Shown: positions 40,754-46,854 of the stretch, one piece after another
Position numbering within the stretch: the stretch's first letter is position 1
Layout: every line of letters begins with the position of its first letter
Assembly: GCA_903873905.1 (NCBI GenBank)
Contig: CAIQQJ010000062.1
Coordinates: 1-46,854, forward strand
Length of the DNA stretch: 46,854 nt
Direction: 5' to 3'
Source: an uncultured Flavobacteriales bacterium
GTDB lineage: Bacteria > Bacteroidota > Bacteroidia > Palsa-965
Position numbers and translations under genes: made by a program
The notes under the pieces: model-generated
The model's input: only the letters and a program-made list of their open reading frames with translations
Databases searched by the model: none
What the model was told of the DNA's origin: nothing

Positions 40754-42880
40754 TTATTTTACTTGTTTAAGCACATCACGATTAATTACAACAGGATATT
40801 TTTTCTTCAAACTTCCAACCCAATCTTTTTCCAATTGGTTCTGATAATCTGAAGTGATTACACCACGTGCTTCTTGTAAAGTTTTTGGAGTTGGCGGAAT
40901 GATTTTCGTTGTTGAAACAAAAACAATACGGCCATCTTTTGTCTGATCAGGGGAAATTCCAATGTTCCAATTCCCATCAACCAAAGCATTTTCAGCTTTG
41001 TTCCAAACTTTATGATCTACAGTAACATTGAGTTGTGAATCCTTATTCAAAGTTGCAAGAATTGTTTTTTCATCCTTACCAGCTTTCAAAAGTTTTCGAA
41101 GCGCTTTCGATGTTGCAGCATCTTTACAGGAATAAACAGTTGCATCAGCACGTTCTCCCCACATGTATTTCGTTTTATTCAACTCATAATAATTACGAAG
41201 TCCTGTTGTGTCCTTAACGGCTTTCGACCAAACTTTTTTGTCCATTAAGTCAAATAATAAAATGCCATCACGATATTCTTGCATCAGGTTGCGGAAATCA
41301 GAATATTTTATTTCGAGCATGCTGTCTTCATAAGCTACACAAGCGTCATCAACGAAATTTTTATAAGCTTCATCAATGAGTGTTTTGTTATCCGCTTTTG
41401 GGCGACGGGTTTGATGATTTTCAAGGTAAACTGCAAAATCATGTTGGGTGTAACTAGTCGTTCCAAGTGTAAACATTACTTTATTCAAACTTTTTACTTT
41501 GTCTGAAGACCATTTTCCTTGGTAAAAAGTAGAATCCAATAGCTTATAATAATCTTGTTTCGTAACCGGATATTCAGTGAACTTATTATCCACTTTCACT
41601 TTTGCAATAAGAGATGTTCGCCCTTGCATTGCTCGTTGATCACGGCTTACACGAGTTTTCAATTCACCTTTCATGGATTCAAAAGATGCAATTCCTCTTT
41701 TGTCAACCCGTTTGATAATGTGCCAACCCCAAGCTGTTTTGATGGGTTCAGAAACATCTCCATTATTCGCCAAAGCAAATGCTGCTTTTTCAAATGTTTG
41801 TGGCATTTTGTAAAGTCCAAACCATGGCAGTTGTCCGCCATTTACAGAAGTTGGTTTGTCATCAGAAAACTGTTTTGCGAGTGTAGCGAAATCTTCACCT
41901 GCTTTTACTTTTGCATAAATCTCATAGATTTTTGCTCTTGCAGTAATGGAATCAGCAGAAGGCATTCCTTCAGGAGCCTTAACCATGATATGAGCAACCA
42001 AAATTTCTCCTTGTGCAGGACGACGATCTGTAACTTTTATGATATGATATCCAAAACGTGTACGAAGTGGGCCACCAACTTTTCCAACAGGTGTTTTATA
42101 CGCCATTGTCTCAAAAGGATAAACCATTGAAAATGCGGTAAAATATCCAAGATCACCACGGTTTTGTTTTGCTGATTCATCTTCGGAAACAAGAAAGGCA
42201 ACCTCATCAAATGGAGCTGGTTTACCTCTGTATTTCTTCTCAAGTTGGCGAAGTGGACTTACCAAATTGTAAATTTTCATTGTGTCGGCTGGAGGTGACG
42301 CTTTTGTGATTTTGTATTTCGCTTTTAATTTCGCCTCGTAATCATTGATCTGTTTTACGTTTGCTTTTCCGGCAATAAGTCCGTTCACAATAATCGCTTT
42401 TGACCATGCGATTTCAGTATCCTGCGGCAAAGCATTTTCATCGCAGCGAATGAGCACATGGCTTGCACGTAGATCTTCCTGCATACGGGAATAAGCTTCC
42501 ATCAACAAGCTATCATTTACTTTTTTATCGGTGAGATAAGGCTGTGCCACTTGGTGGCGATAACCAGCCAGTTCATTTTTAAAGGAAGCGGAAGTATCCA
42601 GTGATAATTCTTCTGCCTCTTTCACTTTCATTTTAAAAGTGGTGAAGAGATCAAGATAATTTTCCAAAGCCGCTGGATCATTCGCCTGATCTTTGTTGTT
42701 CTTTTTATAAACATACATGAACTCAGAAAGGTGAACTTTTGTATCACCGATGGTCATGAGAATTGGATCATTAGGATCCGGTGTTCCTGCAACAGGAACA
42801 ACAGGAGTCGTTTTAACCTGTGCGAATGAAGTAACCGTTAACAGGATCGAGCTTGCAAACAGCAGAATACTTTTTTTCAT
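40754..42880 (-). CDS. Large exported parvulin-type prolyl isomerase (PpiC/SurA-like)
   Basis: 708 residues with signal MKKSILLFASSILLTVTSFAQ. Chaperone-type N-terminal helices precede a first parvulin domain (about 130-270, ASHVLIRCDE to GGPLRTRFGYHIIKVTDRRPAQ) and a second (about 275-385, ILVAHIMVKAPEG to TAWGWHIIKRVDKRG), each with its GYHII/GWHII closing motif and, in the second, NGGQLPWFG. A long C-terminal half (about 390-700) is helical and of unknown role. It is the first gene of the operon; the -7 box TACTTTTG lies 30 bases upstream. The open frame continues 136 codons further, but that extension overlaps the divergent lipoprotein gene and has no signal function. Confidence 0.85.
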   Translation of the reverse strand: MKKSILLFASSILLTVTSFAQVKTTPVVPVAGTPDPNDPILMTIGDTKVHLSEFMYVYKKNNKDQANDPAALENYLDLFTTFKMKVKEAEELSLDTSASFKNELAGYRHQVAQPYLTDKKVNDSLLMEAYSRMQEDLRASHVLIRCDENALPQDTEIAWSKAIIVNGLIAGKANVKQINDYEAKLKAKYKITKASPPADTMKIYNLVSPLRQLEKKYRGKPAPFDEVAFLVSEDESAKQNRGDLGYFTAFSMVYPFETMAYKTPVGKVGGPLRTRFGYHIIKVTDRRPAQGEILVAHIMVKAPEGMPSADSITARAKIYEIYAKVKAGEDFATLAKQFSDDKPTSVNGGQLPWFGLYKMPQTFEKAAFALANNGDVSEPIKTAWGWHIIKRVDKRGIASFESMKGELKTRVSRDQRAMQGRTSLIAKVKVDNKFTEYPVTKQDYYKLLDSTFYQGKWSSDKVKSLNKVMFTLGTTSYTQHDFAVYLENHQTRRPKADNKTLIDEAYKNFVDDACVAYEDSMLEIKYSDFRNLMQEYRDGILLFDLMDKKVWSKAVKDTTGLRNYYELNKTKYMWGERADATVYSCKDAATSKALRKLLKAGKDEKTILATLNKDSQLNVTVDHKVWNKAENALVDGNWNIGISPDQTKDGRIVFVSTTKIIPPTPKTLQEARGVITSDYQNQLEKDWVGSLKKKYPVVINRDVLKQVK

Positions 42881-42909
42881 ATAGAGAGTAGTGTCGATTT
42901 TTGAGGAAG

Positions 42910-42917
42910 CAAAAGTA
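42910..42917 (-). promoter_or_regulatory. -7 box TACTTTTG for the parvulin operon
   Basis: Minus-strand match to TAnnTTTG, 30 bases before the ATG at 42880. It supports that start and rejects the 136-codon upstream extension. Confidence 0.55.
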
Positions 42918-42984
42918 GCTAATTCCATCTGAACGGGGGAATACTTTAACATATTGAAACAAACTGCCAATTCCCCGATTTTTT

Positions 42985-42992
42985 TACCTTTA
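42985..42992 (+). promoter_or_regulatory. -7-like box TACCTTTA for the divergent lipoprotein
   Basis: Seven of eight matches to TAnnTTTG, 30 bases before the ATG at 43023. Confidence 0.35.
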
Positions 42993-43022
42993 CCCCGTTG
43001 TAACCCAATAAACACTTCTCTT

Positions 43023-43877
43023 ATGAAAATACGTTTCGCTGCCCTTGTCTCAGTCCTTTTTGCTGTGGCTTGCAGTAATGAGTCTCCAACTAACAATGGA
43101 ACAGACACTCTCAAAAAAGACACTGTGGTAGCCACAGTTGAAGCACCTGAATCCAAATCTTCATTGCCATCTCCATTACGAGTTGCCGCTATGTTTAAAA
43201 GGTCTGGACTCAAATTCTTGCCTGGCCTTATCAATTCAAACGAAAATGCCGCAAAATATTCTACCACTTTTGTTCGTGCCGAAAACATGGGAGTTTATAG
43301 TGCCGATATGGCCTATTGCGTACTGAACAAACAAACCAATGATGGTCAGCAATTGCTTAAAACCATCCGTGATTTGGGTTCAAAAATCAATCTTGGGAAG
43401 GTGTTTGAGCAGTCAAGTCTTTATGATCGTTTCAATAAGAATATTGACAATGAAGATTCTCTTGGTTCAATCATTGCTGAAATCCAATTTCAAACCGACC
43501 AGCAATTGGATGAAAATCAACAAAACGAACTTTATGGAGTTATCTTTTCAGGTGCATGGATCGAGTCTATGTATTTAGGTGGACAAGTTTATCGCAAGGA
43601 TGGTAATGAGAAAATTGTTCAGGCTTTGTTGGAACAAATGGCTGTTTGTAAAGATATCATTGATGAATTGAAATTATATTCTGCTAAAGATCCAAGTATT
43701 GCAACCCTTATGACCGATATGCAAGGAGTGCAGGATGCGATCAGTGCTATGCCTTCCTTGAAAAAACTTTCTGAAAATCCAGATCTTGATTTTAAAGATG
43801 TTCATCCTGATAAAGCGGAAATCGAATCAGTCCTTTCAAAAATCGAGGAATTACGTAAGAAAATCACTAATGGCTAA
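43023..43877 (+). CDS. Lipoprotein of unknown function
   Basis: 284 residues with lipobox FAVAC (Cys17). I do not recognise the family. The N-terminal part after the anchor is low-complexity and Thr/Lys/Asp-rich; the rest is predominantly helical (ADMAYCVLNKQTNDGQQLLKTIRDLGSKIN; KAEIESVLSKIEELRKKITNG). No catalytic motif is evident. The start at 43023 is taken from the signal peptide; the frame stays open to 42954. It shares a 142-base divergent promoter region with the parvulin operon and is followed after 41 bases by another exported protein. Confidence 0.75.
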   Translation: MKIRFAALVSVLFAVACSNESPTNNGTDTLKKDTVVATVEAPESKSSLPSPLRVAAMFKRSGLKFLPGLINSNENAAKYSTTFVRAENMGVYSADMAYCVLNKQTNDGQQLLKTIRDLGSKINLGKVFEQSSLYDRFNKNIDNEDSLGSIIAEIQFQTDQQLDENQQNELYGVIFSGAWIESMYLGGQVYRKDGNEKIVQALLEQMAVCKDIIDELKLYSAKDPSIATLMTDMQGVQDAISAMPSLKKLSENPDLDFKDVHPDKAEIESVLSKIEELRKKITNG

Positions 43878-43918
43878 CCCCTGCCGAAGATCTTTCCTTC
43901 GGAAAAAACATACAATAC

Positions 43919-44386
43919 ATGAAACGTTTTAACCTTTTTCTAATACCAGCAGCGCTAATTTTTGTCGGTCTTACTTGCGCATTTATTCAAGCTTCAGATA
44001 CCTGCGATGTAAAGACATTGAAGGAAAATGCCAAGGCTGCGCTTGATCCATTCAAATACGACTCCGGTAAAGTAACTCGTCTTTATTACAAGAAAAAAGA
44101 ACAAATGAAAGAATTGGAAATTCCAGTTTTCATTGGTGAAAAATACCGAGTAGTTTGGAATACTGAAGGAATTACTCGTAACGTTACGATTAACGTCTAT
44201 AACAAAGACAAGGATTCTAAAAACCGCAAAGCGTTGTTTACAGCAACAGCGAAGCCAGGAGAAAAAATTCACACCTTCGAACCTGAGGGTTTGAAATTCA
44301 AATTTTATGTTGATTACGAAATTCCTTCTGTCAACGATTCATTGCCACCTTCAGAATGTATGGTGATGATGCTTGGATACAAATAA
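43919..44386 (+). CDS. Small secreted protein of unknown function
   Basis: 155 residues with a signal sequence (MKRFNLFLIPAALIFVGLTCAFIQAS); Cys20 may lie inside the signal. The mature part is strand-rich (ELEIPVFIGEKYRVVWNTEGI, ITRNVTINVYNKDKDS, FYVDYEIPSVNDS) and looks like a single beta-sandwich domain. Two further cysteines (DTCDV, SECMV) could pair. Probably co-transcribed with the upstream lipoprotein; a very strong terminator follows. Confidence 0.72.
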   Translation: MKRFNLFLIPAALIFVGLTCAFIQASDTCDVKTLKENAKAALDPFKYDSGKVTRLYYKKKEQMKELEIPVFIGEKYRVVWNTEGITRNVTINVYNKDKDSKNRKALFTATAKPGEKIHTFEPEGLKFKFYVDYEIPSVNDSLPPSECMVMMLGYK

Positions 44387-44411
44387 AGAAATCATTTTTT
44401 TATTTTATAAG

Positions 44412-44450
44412 AAAGCCGTCCCAACAGAATTGTTGGGACGGCTTTTCTTT
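44412..44450 (+). terminator. Strong rho-independent terminator
   Basis: A perfect 15-bp stem, AAAGCCGTCCCAACA (44412-44426) and its complement (44431-44445), with a GAAT loop and a CTTT tail. Confidence 0.93.
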
Positions 44451-44688
44451 TGAAAAAAAATAATTGTTGAAAACTAATTTTTTAAAAAATTTCTTCCGCT
44501 TACGATATTAACAAAAACTAGCCCTATAACAAAAATCTATACAACCTAGCAATAGCAAGCATTTCAGGACATTTTTTCCTTTCCAACACACACTTATCAA
44601 CAGAGAAAGGGTGTTTTTGAAATACTCCGCTAACAGGCTAATGTAGAAAACTTCGAAACGCCATCTCATTGTCTATAGTAGTGGCATC
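44451..44688. other. Gene-free spacer
   Basis: Only ATTTTTTAAAAAAT near 44475 and low-complexity AT sequence are visible; I find no gene, RNA or repeat family member here. The promoter box for the next gene follows at 44689. Confidence 0.4.
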
Positions 44689-44696
44689 TACTTTTG
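44689..44696 (+). promoter_or_regulatory. -7 box TACTTTTG
   Basis: Matches TAnnTTTG and lies 28 bases before the ATG at 44725. Confidence 0.5.
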
Positions 44697-44724
44697 ATCG
44701 CAACGAAAAAAGAAAAAAAAACTT

Positions 44725-45042
44725 ATGGCGCTAAATGTATTGGAAATGACAACCGGATTCCGGATCATACCTGTTAATGCAGAGCGAATGCTCAATGGCA
44801 GCCACGGATTCCCAAATGCCGAATTTGACAAATGGGTTCAATTTAAATTTACCGAAGTATCCGAACCACTTGCACAAGTATGGACAGGAATCCCTTTTCA
44901 GTTCATTATTCGTTTGGAACAATTGAATGAAGGTCGCCCAGTTAGAAATTACGCATTACGCCAATTAGCAGAAGCTTTACTTGAACATGAACCTGGATTT
45001 AATCCAGCTAATGACTACATCTACATCTGCCCTGAGGAATAA
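44725..45042 (+). CDS. Small cytosolic protein of unknown function
   Basis: 105 residues, no signal, no membrane segment. I do not recognise it. Mixed strand/helix character: TGFRIIPVNAERMLNG, NAEFDKWVQFKFTEV, then a helix LRQLAEALLEHEPGF and the acidic end YIYICPEE. It has its own -7 box and terminator, so it is a single-gene unit and very likely expressed. Could be a small regulator or an adaptor; no evidence decides. Confidence 0.65.
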   Translation: MALNVLEMTTGFRIIPVNAERMLNGSHGFPNAEFDKWVQFKFTEVSEPLAQVWTGIPFQFIIRLEQLNEGRPVRNYALRQLAEALLEHEPGFNPANDYIYICPEE

Positions 45043-45072
45043 TTTTATTTCATTATAAGATTCCCTATTATT

Positions 45073-45104
45073 AATCTCTCATTAAACTGAGAGATTTTTT
45101 TTAT
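45073..45104 (+). terminator. Rho-independent terminator
   Basis: AATCTCTC (45073-45080) pairs perfectly with GAGAGATT (45089-45096), followed by eight or more T. Confidence 0.85.
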
Positions 45105-45149
45105 TCAAGAATAATCATCGTGCGGTTTATTGCCGGTATGTGTATTCGA

Positions 45150-45157
45150 TAGGTTTG
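45150..45157 (+). promoter_or_regulatory. -7 box TAGGTTTG for the aldehyde dehydrogenase gene
   Basis: Matches TAnnTTTG, with a TTG (45130-45132) about 17 bases upstream that may serve as the -33 element; 61 bases before the ATG. Confidence 0.5.
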
Positions 45158-45218
45158 TGTGAAAAGTTCTTGGTGAAGATAAAAAGATGAAGCATTTCAC
45201 TGGAAGAAAATAAATAAA

Positions 45219-46604
45219 ATGAGCATTATGGAAGAAATCTCTAAACTCCAAATTGAGAATAAACTGCATGCGCATCGTGCCTTTTTTGCGACACATCAGA
45301 CGAAGGAAATTTCGTTTAGAAAAAAACAGTTGAAGTCACTCAAAACTGCCATTCGAAAGTACGAAGGGAAAATTGTCGATGCTCTATTCAAGGATTTGCG
45401 TAAATCATTTGAGGAATCCTTTTTAACAGAAATCAGCATTGTATTGCAGGAAATTGATTTGCACATTGAGAATCTATCCTTATGGTCAGGTGCAAAAAAA
45501 GTGGAAACGCCATTTCATCTTTTGCCATCGTCGAGCGAAATACAATATGAACCACTTGGTGTCGCATTGATTATTGCACCTTGGAATTATCCATTTCAAT
45601 TGTTGATGAATCCTTTAGTGGGCGCAATTTCATCGGGATGTTGTGCTTTGTTGAAGCCCTCTCCTGATGCACCGAATATTGCATTGGTCATGCATGAAAT
45701 GATTTCGGAAACATATGAAGAGAATTACATTAGTTTGCTTCAGGGAGAAAAAGAGGTAAATGTAATTTTGCTTCAACAACGATTTGATTTGATTTTCTTC
45801 ACAGGAAGTTCATCTGTTGGAAAAATCATCATGAAAGCGGCTGCAGAATTCCTCACGCCTGTGATTTTGGAATTGGGTGGAAAAAGTCCTTGTATTGTTG
45901 ATGCCGATGCGAACATTGATTTGGCAGCCAAAAGAATTGCTTGGGGAAAAACCATTAATGCGGGCCAAACATGCATTGCACCCGATTATCTTTTTGCTCA
46001 TGCTTCCATCAAGAATGAATTGGTGGAGAAAATTGCGTTTCAAATTGAAGCGATGTATGGAAAGAACATACAGGAAAATAAATTCTATCCTAGAATCATC
46101 AACCTGAAAGCGATGGATCGTTTGCAGAAATTGATGAAGGATGGCGTAATAAAATTTGGTGGAATAATTGACCGTGAGGATCGATTCATTTCTCCTACTA
46201 TAATTGATGAGGTGAAGTTGGATTTCCCCATTATGCAGGAAGAAATATTTGGACCAATATTACCAGTGCTTTCTTTTGAAAATATTGACGAACCCATTCG
46301 ATATGTTAATGCAATGGAAAAGCCACTTGCCTTTTATTATTTTGGATCAAACAGAAAGGCAAAGGAGATTTTAGCAAAGACAAGTTCTGGTGGCGCCTGC
46401 ATCAATGACACCATCATGCATATTGCCAATCATCATTTGCCTTTTGGTGGTGTAGGAAACAGTGGAATTGGAAAATACCACGGGCATTCCAGCTTTTTTG
46501 CTTTCAGCAATGAACGGGCAGTTGTTATAACACCAACTTGGATAGACCTTCCAATGAAATATGCACCATTCAAATATTTCAACTTCATCCGAAGAATCAT
46601 TTAA
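45219..46604 (+). CDS. Aldehyde dehydrogenase (ALDH3-like)
   Basis: 461-residue NAD(P)-dependent enzyme oxidising aldehydes to acids. Motifs: APWNYPFQLLMNPLVGAISSG (cofactor fold), FFTGSSSVGKIIM, catalytic Glu in LELGGKSP and the nucleophile Cys in NAGQTCIAPDY, plus EEIFGPILPV and the C-terminal NHHLPFGGVGNSGIGKYHG. The length, the short spacing and the absence of an N-terminal extension fit the ALDH3 branch (fatty or medium-chain aldehydes). The C-terminal end is somewhat aromatic and basic (YAPFKYFNFIRRII), possibly membrane-associating. Single-gene unit; physiological substrate unknown. Confidence 0.94.
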   Translation: MSIMEEISKLQIENKLHAHRAFFATHQTKEISFRKKQLKSLKTAIRKYEGKIVDALFKDLRKSFEESFLTEISIVLQEIDLHIENLSLWSGAKKVETPFHLLPSSSEIQYEPLGVALIIAPWNYPFQLLMNPLVGAISSGCCALLKPSPDAPNIALVMHEMISETYEENYISLLQGEKEVNVILLQQRFDLIFFTGSSSVGKIIMKAAAEFLTPVILELGGKSPCIVDADANIDLAAKRIAWGKTINAGQTCIAPDYLFAHASIKNELVEKIAFQIEAMYGKNIQENKFYPRIINLKAMDRLQKLMKDGVIKFGGIIDREDRFISPTIIDEVKLDFPIMQEEIFGPILPVLSFENIDEPIRYVNAMEKPLAFYYFGSNRKAKEILAKTSSGGACINDTIMHIANHHLPFGGVGNSGIGKYHGHSSFFAFSNERAVVITPTWIDLPMKYAPFKYFNFIRRII

Positions 46605-46728
46605 TTTTTGATTTACCGATTTGATTTCAAATATTATTGCGTTTAGTTTCGACAGTTTTTTTGTCAATGCAAAACCTTTTGTTGGGATTTCAAAATAATG
46701 TCTCGCAATTAACTTCAAATACAAAAAC

Positions 46729-46766
46729 AAAGAGAGGCGAACCGCATTGGCTCGCCTCTCTTTTTC
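46729..46766. terminator. Bidirectional terminator between convergent genes
   Basis: AAAGAGAGGCGA (46729-46740) pairs perfectly with TCGCCTCTCTTT (46752-46763), flanked by an A-rich tract on the left and T on the right. It separates the aldehyde dehydrogenase from the minus-strand T9SS gene. Confidence 0.88.
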
Positions 46767-46790
46767 AAACAAACTTACTCTCGATAAGTC

Positions 46791-46854
46791 TTATTGAGCG
46801 AAAATCTTTCTTGTTTCCATTGTTCCTTCGTGGCTGATTACTTGGATCAAATAA
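46791..46854 (-). CDS. C-terminal end of a T9SS-sorted protein (partial, runs off the window)
   Basis: On the minus strand the last 20 codons before a TAA (46791-46793) read YLIQVISHEGTMETRKIFAQ. This is the typical end of a type A T9SS sorting domain (GxYLIxV...G...TRKIxxx). Everything upstream lies beyond the window, so the passenger domain is unknown. The bidirectional terminator is placed correctly 28 bases after its stop codon. Confidence 0.7.
   Translation of the reverse strand, partial: YLIQVISHEGTMETRKIFAQ

Noticed and set aside
41555-42130. 191-residue plus-strand open frame, Cys/Phe-rich
   Set aside because: It is fully antisense to the parvulin domains of the large isomerase gene, has no promoter, and its Cys/Phe bias comes from Lys/Ala codons on the other strand.
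42881-43288. 136-codon N-terminal extension of the large parvulin gene
   Set aside because: It overlaps the divergent lipoprotein gene, precedes a perfect signal peptide and would start upstream of the promoter box at 42910-42917.
44580-44620. DnaA-box-like CTTATCAACAG near 44590
   Set aside because: It deviates from TTATCCACA, is single, and no origin-type cluster or dnaA/dnaN neighbour is present.

Overview
The window looks like a chromosomal segment of a member of the Bacteroidota (Chitinophagales, Sphingobacteriales or Flavobacteriales-like; I cannot be more exact). The reasons are the low GC content, three C-terminal type IX secretion (T9SS) sorting domains of the YPNP type, many secreted proteins and lipoproteins, a GldI-type gliding lipoprotein, a TPR histidine kinase with a LytTR regulator, and TAnnTTTG -7 promoter boxes 20-60 bases ahead of many starts. 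I see no phage, plasmid, transposase or CRISPR, so this reads as housekeeping plus envelope-biogenesis DNA.

Layout. 1-250: a broken tRNA-Arg copy whose anticodon loop carries a 22-base insertion, followed by an intact tRNA-Arg(TCT) and a terminator. 332-5400: a CoA-disulfide reductase/rhodanese fusion with a possible Crp/Fnr site, a Ycf48-like propeller protein, an aldo/keto reductase and a cation diffusion facilitator. 5479-10819 (minus strand): nrnA, gldI and four more exported FKBP-type prolyl isomerases in one tight array. 11074-13793: ndk and, convergent to it, comEC. 13995-21997: a large T9SS-exported propeller protein apparently co-transcribed with a sensor kinase and a LytTR regulator, then an Asp-box lipoprotein and an unknown secreted protein. 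22000-25700: a repeat-rich gap, a UPF0316 membrane protein, several small or unknown genes and a TPR protein; one 76-residue gene has a near-consensus sigma-54 promoter and its own terminator. 25900-35959: an ABC-F ATPase, a T9SS-sorted M1 metallopeptidase and a giant alpha-2-macroglobulin with an intact thioester motif. 36203-43877: an unknown secreted protein, then a minus-strand operon of three parvulin/SurA-like chaperones plus a MoxR ATPase, and a divergent unknown lipoprotein. 43919-46854: an unknown secreted protein, a small unknown cytosolic protein, an aldehyde dehydrogenase, and the C-terminal tail of another T9SS cargo running off the right end.

The recurring theme is folding and export across the envelope. 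Eight exported proteins of prolyl-isomerase families lie in two operons (five FKBP, three parvulin/SurA-like), alongside T9SS cargo and a protease/anti-protease neighbourhood. The FKBP members grade from fully canonical to ones that have lost catalytic and flap residues. Intergenic spaces carry many different short tandem repeats and two copies of a dispersed structured repeat bounded by GGCGTGCC and CCCTCACGC.
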